Positions 1 to 6,407 of a stretch of DNA of 11,786 nt are shown in pieces. The DNA lies in contig CAMJAJ010000011.1 in the NCBI GenBank assembly GCA_946403565.1, positions 1-11,786 on the forward strand, in the 5' to 3' direction. This stretch comes from an uncultured Treponema sp. GTDB lineage: Bacteria > Spirochaetota > Spirochaetia > Treponematales > Treponemataceae. The position numbers and the translations under genes are program-made. Below the pieces are notes generated by a model, which worked only from the letters and a program-made list of their open reading frames with translations, was not told the origin of the DNA and searched no databases. The stretch's first letter is position 1. Each line of letters opens with the position of its first letter.

Positions 1-27
1 GGCCCCCCACCACACAATTGGACGTCT

Positions 28-972
28 TTAGCTTACGACGTTGACGGGCCGCCCCTCCATCCAGGCCTTCAGGTTGCCGACGATGACGCCGAGCAGCCGC
101 TGCCTGGTCTCGACAGAGGCCCAGGCGATATGGGGGGTAAGCAGGCAGTTCGGTGCCTGCAGCAGGGGGCAGTCGGGAGCCATGGGTTCCCGCAGGACGA
201 CGTCGGCCGCATAACCTGCAAGCCTCCCCTCCTCCAGGGCGGCCCGCACGTCAGCCTCGTTCACCAGGCCGCCCCGGGCGGTGTTGATGAGGTAGGCACC
301 TTTCTTCATCTTGGCCAGGCTGCCCCGGTTGACTATCTCCTTCGTCTTGTCGGTCAGCGGAGCATGCAGCGAGATGAAGTCCGACTCCTTGAGCAGGGTG
401 TCAAAGTCGACCGGATGCTCGATCGCCGCCTTGGGGGTACGGGTGCAGACAAGCACCTTCATGCCGTAGGCGGCGGCAATCCGGGCCACGCGGCTTCCGA
501 TGTTCCCGTAGCCGAAGATTCCGAGGGTCTTGCCCTCAATCTCAAACAGGGGCTTCTCCCAGTACACGAAGTCCGGGGAGCGGACCCAGCCACCTGCCAT
601 GACGGAATCCGAATGAACCTGCACGTGGCACGCCCATTCGCTTATGAAGGCGAACACCAGCTGGGCCACCCCCGCCGTACTGTAGGAGGGGACGTTCGTC
701 ACGGTGACGGAGTGCCGGCGGCACGCCTCCAGGTCTATCACGTTGTAGCCGGTCGCCTGCACCCCGATGTATTTCAGGGACGGACAGGCGGAAAGGATCT
801 CTTCGGTGATGTTCACCTTGTTCAGCAGCACAGCGTCGCTGTCGCCAATCCTGGCGATGACCTCGCCAGGCTCCGTCCTCGGATAGACGGTCAGACTGCC
901 CAGTTCCTCCAGGGCCGCCCAAGACAGGTCTCCCGGATTGACGGCATTGCCGTCCAGAATCGTAATTTTCAT
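28..972 (-). CDS. D-isomer-specific 2-hydroxyacid dehydrogenase (glycerate dehydrogenase/hydroxypyruvate reductase-like)
   Basis: A full-length 314-residue cytoplasmic NAD(P)-dependent oxidoreductase that should interconvert a 2-oxoacid and a D-2-hydroxyacid. The family pattern is complete: substrate-loop motif VQATGYN at about 71-77, Rossmann glycine motif GYGNIG at 154-159, catalytic Arg233 in TARGG, Glu262 in LREP and His281 in TPHIAW. The second Rossmann strand ends VLVCTRTPK (about 173-181). An Arg there, where NAD-specific relatives usually have Asp, hints at NADPH use as in glyoxylate/hydroxypyruvate reductases; this is an inference. The ATG at 972 follows AGGAG at a good distance. No promoter is evident between it and the gene 156 bp upstream, and that gap is filled by GC-rich repeats, so co-transcription is possible but unproven. 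Family certain, substrate unknown; glycerate/hydroxypyruvate is the best guess from the N-terminal pattern (LDGNAVNPGDLSW). Confidence 0.93.
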   Translation of the reverse strand: MKITILDGNAVNPGDLSWAALEELGSLTVYPRTEPGEVIARIGDSDAVLLNKVNITEEILSACPSLKYIGVQATGYNVIDLEACRRHSVTVTNVPSYSTAGVAQLVFAFISEWACHVQVHSDSVMAGGWVRSPDFVYWEKPLFEIEGKTLGIFGYGNIGSRVARIAAAYGMKVLVCTRTPKAAIEHPVDFDTLLKESDFISLHAPLTDKTKEIVNRGSLAKMKKGAYLINTARGGLVNEADVRAALEEGRLAGYAADVVLREPMAPDCPLLQAPNCLLTPHIAWASVETRQRLLGVIVGNLKAWMEGRPVNVVS

Positions 973-1004
973 AACCTCTCCTCTATTTCTGACCTGCTAC
1001 GGAA

Positions 1005-1126
1005 GCGTGGGGCACAGCCTCGCCGTTGGCCCCCCACGCAACCTCGTCGTGGCCTTTCACGAAGCCTCGCCGTTGGTCCCACGCAGGCCCCCATGCGATT
1101 ACGCCGTTGGCCCACACGCAGGCCCC
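1005..1126. repeat. Degenerate GC-rich intergenic repeats with an 8-bp inverted repeat
   Basis: The gap between the LytM-like gene and the dehydrogenase gene contains three copies of a core reading CGCCGTTGG on the plus strand, at 1021, 1068 and 1102, each followed by C-rich sequence and CACGCA. Copies one and two share CCTCGCCGTTGG exactly. The spacings are 47 and 34 bp. A shorter, weaker relative (CCTCGTCGTGG) begins at 1042. GCGTGGGG at 1005-1012 pairs with CCCCACGC at 1032-1039, giving an 8-bp stem around the first copy. One minus-strand frame stays open across the block up to a TAG just before the dehydrogenase ribosome-binding site. The middle copy sits in a different frame from the outer two, which argues for a nucleotide repeat rather than a protein repeat. 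Confidence 0.7.
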
Positions 1127-1128
1127 GT

Positions 1129-2010
1129 CTATTCGATGTCTATGTTGAACTTGATCTGATGGCTCTCGCCCAATATGTCCACGACGGACACGGACAGGGT
1201 GGAATGCCCGTGCGCAAGGTGGATGACGGAAAGCAGCCGCCTCTTGGAGTCCGGGTACAGCTCCTCCACCGCATACCGGTCGTTTCCCTGCACGCAGAGC
1301 GCGCCCCTGCTTTCGATGAGGTTGTCGTAGCTCACGCTTTCCACCGTCAGGCCGTTCAAGGCAACCTGCGTCTTGTAGGGAACGGCGACATCCTGCCGGT
1401 CATGGTACAGCCGGTAGGTCCCTGCGGGAAGGGTGCGCTCGTTCAGCAGGTAGTGGGTCTTCCCATCCCGGTCATCCAGGCTCAGGTTGCCGATCAGCAG
1501 CTCCAGTTCCTTACCGATCCGCGGCATCAGCAGCCTAGGGTTTATGCAGGACTTGTTGACGGTGTCCAGCACCTGGAATTCCAGCCCGCTCTCCCCCTCG
1601 TGCCAGGCGGAATTCCCGCTTTCGCCCAGCTTCGCACCGCCCGAGACCCGGCCGCTGAGGCGGCTGGGCAGGCTGTCCTCGTCCAGGTTCCCGTATACGG
1701 TCGCAATGCCGTCCCCATGGGCTATGACGACCATATCGCCCAGCGGGGAATCAAACCAGCCGAAATCGCCGGTATGCCCCCCCATGACCAGGACGACCTC
1801 GCCACCTTCAGCGGCCTTCACATCGGAGGAGCTTTCCCGGAACACGATGGACGACTCAATCCTGCCCCCCCTCAGCTGGGCAAAATAGGAGCGGAAGGAA
1901 TCCGCATCGGTCTCGTCCTGGGGCCAGTCAAACGCCCCGATACCGGCGGTGCCGGCCACAGCGACCAGCAGGGCGGCAACAAGCGCCCTCCGCGACAGTG
2001 CAAACGCCAT
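1129..2010 (-). CDS. Exported LytM/M23-like protein, probably catalytically inactive
   Basis: A 293-residue protein with an export signal at about 1-26 (two Arg, a hydrophobic run, then GIGA before FDWP). Residues about 55-160 resemble the LytM (peptidase M23) fold. VVIAHGDGIATVYGNL at 94-109 matches the family's I-x-H-x-x-G-x-x-T-x-Y strand, and the stretch at 119-139 corresponds to the usual GxSG...HLHFE segment. The first zinc motif (HxGxD-type) is absent and the second (HxH) reads GLEFQV, so no metal site is visible. By analogy with EnvC/NlpD-type proteins it could act as a regulator or structural partner in the cell wall; that is inference. The remaining C-terminal half is not recognised. 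The ATG at 2010 lies 11 bp after the propeller gene, with the GAGGGG ribosome-binding site overlapping that gene's TGA, so the two are translationally close and surely co-transcribed. Confidence 0.7.
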   Translation of the reverse strand: MAFALSRRALVAALLVAVAGTAGIGAFDWPQDETDADSFRSYFAQLRGGRIESSIVFRESSSDVKAAEGGEVVLVMGGHTGDFGWFDSPLGDMVVIAHGDGIATVYGNLDEDSLPSRLSGRVSGGAKLGESGNSAWHEGESGLEFQVLDTVNKSCINPRLLMPRIGKELELLIGNLSLDDRDGKTHYLLNERTLPAGTYRLYHDRQDVAVPYKTQVALNGLTVESVSYDNLIESRGALCVQGNDRYAVEELYPDSKRRLLSVIHLAHGHSTLSVSVVDILGESHQIKFNIDIE

Positions 2011-2021
2011 AAAAAGCCCCC

Positions 2022-3110
2022 TCAGCGCCTTGAAATCGTCAGGCGGGAAATCTTGTTGTCCCGACCTATGAACACATGGTCATCCCGCACCAGCAGGAAG
2101 GAATTGGCCGCCTTGAACGAGCTGCTGGAAAGCACCTGGTTGAACGGCTCCAGGACGGTCACCGTGTACTCGCCGGCCTCGCGGCTCAGGACGAGCATCA
2201 AGCCGAACTCCTCCAGCTCCTCAATCTGCACGACCGTCCCTGCGAGAGGAATGTGGGCGCTCCGGGCCTCCTTCAGGTCGGCAACCCCCAGTCCCCCGTT
2301 ATAGTTGTAGAAAGCCATGCTGGCATCCGAGTTGAACTTGACCAGGCGGAGGGTGTTGGAGTCGGCGGGAAGGTACTCATGGAAAATGACCTTGGGATGT
2401 TCGCCGCTCACCCGCTTGGACACGATGAAGCGCTGGGTCTTCAACCCGCTGATGCAGGCCACCAGGTTCCCGTCAGCGCTGATCGCGGCCCCGTATATCG
2501 CGGAAATCTCGCTCCCGCCCGGATAATACTGCTGGTCTATGTCGCCCCCCTTCTTGATGGACACGACCTGCCCGTCTGCGAAACCGATGACGCTTCCCCC
2601 GCTGGAGGAGGAGAACGCCGTTATCGGGGCATAGTTCTCATACTCCCACAGCTTCGAGCCCGTAAGGTCGTATTCGGCGACGCTGCTTCCGTTCGGGAAG
2701 AAGATGAACATCCGGTCCTCGGAAAAATAGGGGAAGCCCGGCACGCCCAGCGTAACGGCGGTGTTGCCGTCAGGGGTCCGCACCTCAGTCCTGGCGTTGT
2801 CAGGATTGTATACCGCGTAATAGTTGGGAGAAATGGCTGCGTTGAAACTGTAGGGAATGCAGGAGGCCACCTTGCCGTCCTCGGTGAAGTACCCGATGGC
2901 CTGCCCCAGCTTGAAGGGGACAAGGGCCTGGTCGGAACCGGGGGCCGCCCCCTCCCTGTCTATCGCGATGGTCCAGTCAGGGGTCAGGTGCAGCTCAGAG
3001 CCCAGGGGCCTGAACGAAAGGATGATGTACAGGAAGCAGAAGGCCCCCACGAGTATCGCAAACCGTGCCCTGGAGTTGTCCTTCGCAAAAATCGGATTCC
3101 TTCTTTTCAT
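2022..3110 (-). CDS. Membrane-anchored periplasmic beta-propeller-like protein
   Basis: A 362-residue protein with a short basic N-terminus, one transmembrane segment at about 17-34 (FAILVGAFCFLYIILSF) and a long exported region. That region is built from short beta-rich repeats typical of WD40/PQQ-like propellers, with recurring turns such as SPNYYAVYNPD, SEDRMFIFFPNG, SADGNLVACISG and NSDASMAFYNYNG. No catalytic motif is seen, so it is most likely a scaffold or binding protein facing the periplasm. It starts 15 bp after the oligopeptide-binding lipoprotein gene and ends 11 bp before the LytM-like gene, so the three form one operon. Its ribosome-binding site is weak (AGGG about 10 nt before the ATG), which suggests coupling to the preceding gene. 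The propeller call rests on pattern reading only, and the number of blades is unclear. Confidence 0.7.
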   Translation of the reverse strand: MKRRNPIFAKDNSRARFAILVGAFCFLYIILSFRPLGSELHLTPDWTIAIDREGAAPGSDQALVPFKLGQAIGYFTEDGKVASCIPYSFNAAISPNYYAVYNPDNARTEVRTPDGNTAVTLGVPGFPYFSEDRMFIFFPNGSSVAEYDLTGSKLWEYENYAPITAFSSSSGGSVIGFADGQVVSIKKGGDIDQQYYPGGSEISAIYGAAISADGNLVACISGLKTQRFIVSKRVSGEHPKVIFHEYLPADSNTLRLVKFNSDASMAFYNYNGGLGVADLKEARSAHIPLAGTVVQIEELEEFGLMLVLSREAGEYTVTVLEPFNQVLSSSSFKAANSFLLVRDDHVFIGRDNKISRLTISRR

Positions 3111-3125
3111 ACGCCGGCAGCCCTG

Positions 3126-4667
3126 CTATTCCACCGCATAAATGGCCGACAGGTCAAGCACGTAGAGGGGGTAGTCCTTGCTGCCCTGGAATTTCTTGTT
3201 GTAGACGGCAAGCATGGAGATGTCCTCCAGGAAGACGCTCGCAGCCTCGTCGCTCAGGATCTTCTGGCACTGCTTGAAAAACTCGATGCGCTCCTCTTCC
3301 CGCGGCGTCGCGACCGCCTTCCGGTACACCTTGTCATAGTCTGAGCTCACAAAGCCGACCATATTGTTCTTCGCATCGGAGCAGTAGCGGGCAAGGAAGG
3401 CCGTCGGATAGGCATAATGTCCGTCAAAGGAGACCACGGTCGCCTCATAGTCCTTCTCGCCGTACACCTTCTGCAGCCAGGTGGCCCAGTCCACCTGCTT
3501 TATCTTGGCGTCAATGCCGATCTTCGCAAGCTCGCCCACGATGATCTCCGCCGTCCGCACGTGCACGGTGTAGTTGGACGGAACCGAGATGGTGAACGAG
3601 AGCCCGTCCGGATAGGCGGAGGCGTTCAGATATTCCCGCGCCTTCACCTCGTCCTTGATGTAGTTGAAGTCAACGTCGGAATCGTAGTACTTGGAAAGGG
3701 CCGGAATGAGGGGACTGGAGGCCTTGACCCCGTAGCCGTAGTTCACCATGCGGATGATCGTCTCCGCATCGATCATGTAGCAGAGGGCCTTCCGCACGTT
3801 CTTGTCCTTGAAGGGACCGAACTTGTTGTTCAGGGCGAACAGCTGCACGGAGTTGGAGTTGCGGGGATACAGGTTTATCTCGTCCCGGTCCAGCTGCTCC
3901 ACCGTGTCCGCATTCGCGGAGAAGCCGTCTATGCTCCCCGCCTGGAAATTCATCAGGAAGTCGGCCTGGCTTGAAAGGAACTTTATCACGACCGTCTCCA
4001 GATGGGCCTTCTTGCCCCAATAGCTGTCGTTCCTCGTGAGCGTGAGGTGGTCCTGCTCGACGTACTCCTTGAAGACGAACGGCCCCGTGCCCACGGGATG
4101 CGTGGCGAGGTCCTTCGCGTCCTTCTCGACGATCGGGGTGGAAAGGTAGGCGACGAAGCCCGCGTCGGGAGCGGCAAGCTGGATGGTCAGGACCTCCCCG
4201 GCCGCATCGAACGAGAAGGACCGTATGGCCTTGTAGCCCGTCACGCCGCCGTCCACCGCCTTCTGGATCGAATAGAGCACGTCGTCCTTGCCGAGCGTCT
4301 TGCCGTTGTGGAACTTGACGCCCTTGCGCAGCCTGAAGGTCCAGGTGGTCAGATCCGTAGAGACCGAGTACTCCTCGGCAAGGGCGGGGACAAAGCTCCC
4401 GTCGCTCTCCACCCGGACCAGGCCGTCGAATATGTTGAAACTGATGGACCTCGCGTCCGCCGTCATCGATGAGAAGGGGTCAAAGTTGTTCAGCTCCGAT
4501 GCGAAGCCGAAGACCATCTTTCCACCGTCCTTCAACTGGGGGACCTTTCCGTCCTGCCCGCCGGCAGCCTCCTTCTCGGACGGCTTTCCGCCACAGGCAG
4601 TCAAGCAGACCGATGCCGCAACAAGCACCGCCGCAGAGGCCCTGAAAAGTGACTTTCTTATATCCAT
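3126..4667 (-). CDS. ABC transporter substrate-binding lipoprotein, family 5 (oligopeptide/nickel type)
   Basis: A 513-residue lipoprotein of the SBP_bac_5 family, which binds peptides, nickel chelates or some sugars outside the inner membrane and hands them to an ABC permease. The signal peptide ends in lipobox LTAC with lipidated Cys25. Family marks include LNNFDPFSS near the mature N-terminus, LRKGVKFHNGKTLGKDDVLYSI, the hallmark HPVGTGPF followed by YWG, and FALNN plus NVRKALCYMID in the second half. Length is normal. The start used is the ATG at 4667, preceded by GGGAG at proper spacing; an in-frame ATG 18 bp upstream lacks such a site. It is the first gene of an operon with the propeller and LytM-like genes, driven by the promoter at 4707-4735. 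No permease or ATPase gene follows, so transport would need components encoded elsewhere. Ligand unknown. Confidence 0.92.
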   Translation of the reverse strand: MDIRKSLFRASAAVLVAASVCLTACGGKPSEKEAAGGQDGKVPQLKDGGKMVFGFASELNNFDPFSSMTADARSISFNIFDGLVRVESDGSFVPALAEEYSVSTDLTTWTFRLRKGVKFHNGKTLGKDDVLYSIQKAVDGGVTGYKAIRSFSFDAAGEVLTIQLAAPDAGFVAYLSTPIVEKDAKDLATHPVGTGPFVFKEYVEQDHLTLTRNDSYWGKKAHLETVVIKFLSSQADFLMNFQAGSIDGFSANADTVEQLDRDEINLYPRNSNSVQLFALNNKFGPFKDKNVRKALCYMIDAETIIRMVNYGYGVKASSPLIPALSKYYDSDVDFNYIKDEVKAREYLNASAYPDGLSFTISVPSNYTVHVRTAEIIVGELAKIGIDAKIKQVDWATWLQKVYGEKDYEATVVSFDGHYAYPTAFLARYCSDAKNNMVGFVSSDYDKVYRKAVATPREEERIEFFKQCQKILSDEAASVFLEDISMLAVYNKKFQGSKDYPLYVLDLSAIYAVE

Positions 4668-4706
4668 ACAAACTCCCGCTCGCATCCTGCGCTGATAATG
4701 TGTGCT

Positions 4707-4735
4707 ATTGTAGACAAATATCGGCCCTGTGTCAA
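4707..4735 (-). promoter_or_regulatory. Sigma-70-type promoter of the family-5 SBP operon
   Basis: On the minus strand TTGACA (4730-4735) and TACAAT (4707-4712) are separated by 17 bp. The predicted start is near 4700, giving a leader of about 33 nt to the ATG at 4667. The -35 box lies only 2 bp beyond the T-tract of the preceding terminator. No palindromic operator is visible. Confidence 0.85.
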
Positions 4736-4737
4736 AT

Positions 4738-4767
4738 AAAAAAACCTGCCATAGCGGATATGGCAGG
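4738..4767 (-). terminator. Rho-independent terminator of the lipoprotein SBP gene
   Basis: Minus-strand stem CCTGCCATA/TATGGCAGG (9 bp, perfect) with a 5-nt loop, followed by seven T. It lies about 60 nt after the stop at 4829. A smaller AT-rich hairpin (7-bp arms, 4769-4785) directly precedes it on the transcript. Confidence 0.92.
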
Positions 4768-4828
4768 CAAAAAGCGTTGCTTTTTTGTTTTATTAGGAGG
4801 TTTATGTCCTTTTAATGAAGCCTACTGA

Positions 4829-6235
4829 CTACTTCTTGAGGTTCGGATACAGCTCCTTGATAGACGTGTAGAAGTTGTTCCACGCCTGCTCCTCGGAGAC
4901 GATTCCGTTGTAGTAGTCGGCCATAGCGGCCTGCAGCTTCTCGCTCATTCCCTGGTCATAGGCAGAGATGTTGCTCTTGTCGATCTTCTTCGCATTCTGG
5001 AGAAGGAGGGCAAGGTGGTTCTGTCCGCCCAGGAAAGCGCTCTTGTAGCTACCGTTGGCAACATCGGTCATGGCAGCCTCGTTGTTGGTGAAGTCGCCCG
5101 TGGCCTCGGAAATCTTCGTGGCGGTGTCCTTGTCGCAGGTCATCGTGTACATGATGTCCTTCACGAGGTCCAGGTTGTCGGTTCCGCGGGCAGCACAGAT
5201 CCAGGTTCCGCCCCATGAGAAGCCCTGGGGACCCTCACAGAAGGCCCAGTCACCGCAGCTTCCGTTGCCGTTCACGATCGGCTGGGTCTGGTCGTCCTTG
5301 GCCCATCCGGCAAGGCAGAAGTCGATGAACCAGCCCGGTCCGAAGTATCCGAAGACCTTTCCGTTCTTTCCGGCACCAGCGGCGCTCTCGTCAGACCAGA
5401 GGTTGGCCTTGGCGTTGTAGCCCTTGTCCGTGTACTCCTTGGTCTGCTGGATCCAGCGGCGCACCTGGGGATCGATGTTGATCTTTCCATCGACGACCCA
5501 CGGAGAGGTGACGTTGTCCGTAAAGACGCGGAAGGCATCGTCAAATCCAGAGAGCATGTAGTATCCGGAAGCCTTCATCTTGGCAGCGACCTCGTCGAAC
5601 TTGTCCCAGTTCTCCAGCTGCTTCTGGACTTCCTCGGGCTTCTCCGTTCCGAGGACCTTCCGTGCGAAGGAGCGGCGGTAGATGAATCCCGCGGGGCAGG
5701 CCTGCCAAGAAACGCCCTTCAGGACGCCCTTGCTGTCCGTCATGATGTCCTTGGTATACTTGTACTGCTGGGAGAGGTCGGCGTCGGAAAGGCCAATCTC
5801 TGACTTCACGTCCAGCGTATAGTCGGTATCGACATACTTCAAGGCATAGTCGGCCTCGACGAGGAAGATGTCGATCTTCTCATCGGCAGAAGCGTTGTCC
5901 TGGGCAAGGAGTCCCTCGTCCAGCTTGTTCTGGTAGGCGTTGCCCTGGTTCGGCGTGATGATCCAGTTCACCGTCACATCAGACGGGAGCTTCTTTGCAT
6001 AGAAGTCGTTGAAACGTGACTGGAACTCCTCGTTCCAGACATAGATGTTCAGAACCTTTCCACCGGAAGTTCCGGCGGGAGCAACCTTCTTCGACTCGCT
6101 GGAAGATGAAGAAGAAGATGATGATGACGAAGAAGAGCTGGAGCCAGAAGCTGAACCGGACTCCTTCTTTCCGCACCCTGACAGGGCGAGGGCAGCCACA
6201 GAAGCAATAAGGGCGGCCTTGATGAGCTTTTTCAT
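4829..6235 (-). CDS. ABC transporter substrate-binding lipoprotein, family 1 (carbohydrate type), copy B with poly-serine linker
   Basis: A 468-residue extracytoplasmic solute-binding protein. The signal peptide ends in lipobox LSGC (Cys21), followed by a linker with 15 consecutive serines at about 32-46 that would hold the binding domain away from the membrane. The mature domain from about residue 60 (KVLNIYVWNEEFQ) has the family-1 layout, with DIFLVEADYALKYV, WQACPAGFIYRR and FGYFGPGWFIDF. It is well over 80% identical by eye to copy A (6408-7742), with a 4-residue gap near IMTDSKG. Six cysteines of the binding domain are shared by both copies, an unusual number for this family. The start is the ATG at 6235, with GGAGG 6 nt before it; a longer in-frame ATG would lie inside the promoter/operator. 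It has its own promoter, operator and terminator and is an independent unit. No permease genes are nearby and the ligand is unknown. Confidence 0.95.
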   Translation of the reverse strand: MKKLIKAALIASVAALALSGCGKKESGSASGSSSSSSSSSSSSSSSESKKVAPAGTSGGKVLNIYVWNEEFQSRFNDFYAKKLPSDVTVNWIITPNQGNAYQNKLDEGLLAQDNASADEKIDIFLVEADYALKYVDTDYTLDVKSEIGLSDADLSQQYKYTKDIMTDSKGVLKGVSWQACPAGFIYRRSFARKVLGTEKPEEVQKQLENWDKFDEVAAKMKASGYYMLSGFDDAFRVFTDNVTSPWVVDGKINIDPQVRRWIQQTKEYTDKGYNAKANLWSDESAAGAGKNGKVFGYFGPGWFIDFCLAGWAKDDQTQPIVNGNGSCGDWAFCEGPQGFSWGGTWICAARGTDNLDLVKDIMYTMTCDKDTATKISEATGDFTNNEAAMTDVANGSYKSAFLGGQNHLALLLQNAKKIDKSNISAYDQGMSEKLQAAMADYYNGIVSEEQAWNNFYTSIKELYPNLKK

Positions 6236-6280
6236 ATTATTCCTCCGTATACGAAAAAGTAATGTGTCGTTGATGTGCAA

Positions 6281-6298
6281 AACTACAACGTTGTAGTT
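6281..6298. promoter_or_regulatory. 18-bp perfect palindrome: operator in the copy B promoter
   Basis: AACTACAACGTTGTAGTT is a perfect even palindrome centred on CG. It covers about +5 to +22 relative to the predicted start, where a bound repressor would block transcription. Its 14-bp core CTACAACGTTGTAG recurs exactly at the same place before copy A. CG-centred even palindromes are typical of LacI-family regulators, and one is encoded next door. Confidence 0.85.
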
Positions 6299-6308
6299 CC
6301 ACAGTACC

Positions 6309-6336
6309 ATTATACCCTATTGCGTTGAATTGTCAA
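6309..6336 (-). promoter_or_regulatory. Consensus sigma-70 promoter of SBP copy B
   Basis: Perfect TTGACA (6331-6336) and perfect TATAAT (6309-6314), 16 bp apart, on the minus strand. The predicted start is near 6302, giving a leader of about 67 nt. The T-tract of the preceding terminator ends 1 bp before the -35 box and could double as an AT-rich upstream element. Confidence 0.93.
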
Positions 6337-6337
6337 G

Positions 6338-6377
6338 AAAAAAAAGGCCGGCTGCAACCGAAATTGCAACCGGCCTT
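6338..6377 (-). terminator. Rho-independent terminator of SBP copy A
   Basis: Minus-strand 13-bp stem with one G-U pair (arms 6365-6377 and 6344-6356), an 8-nt loop, and eight T that run to the edge of the copy B promoter. It lies about 30 nt after the stop codon at 6408. Confidence 0.95.
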
Positions 6378-6407
6378 GTTCCATTTGAAGTAGCTTACGC
6401 TTTTAAG

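Noticed and set aside
130..2304. Very long plus-strand open frame across the dehydrogenase and LytM-like genes
   Set aside because: It is antisense to well-supported genes, its translation has no recognisable domain and is rich in His, Pro, Arg and Gln, as expected from a shadow of high-GC minus-strand codons.
4795..4819. Plus-strand AGGAGG-TTT-ATG resembling a good translation start
   Set aside because: The frame ends after three codons, no plus-strand promoter is seen, and it lies between a stop codon and a terminator of a minus-strand gene.
6281..6298. Reading the operator palindrome as an RNA hairpin or terminator
   Set aside because: It has no loop of its own, would fold to a 5-7 bp weak stem, is followed by no T-tract, and sits at the very start of the transcript.
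6236..6310. Longer N-terminus for SBP copy B starting at 6310
   Set aside because: That ATG overlaps the -10 box and the extension would include the operator. The ATG at 6235 has a proper ribosome-binding site and begins a standard lipoprotein signal.
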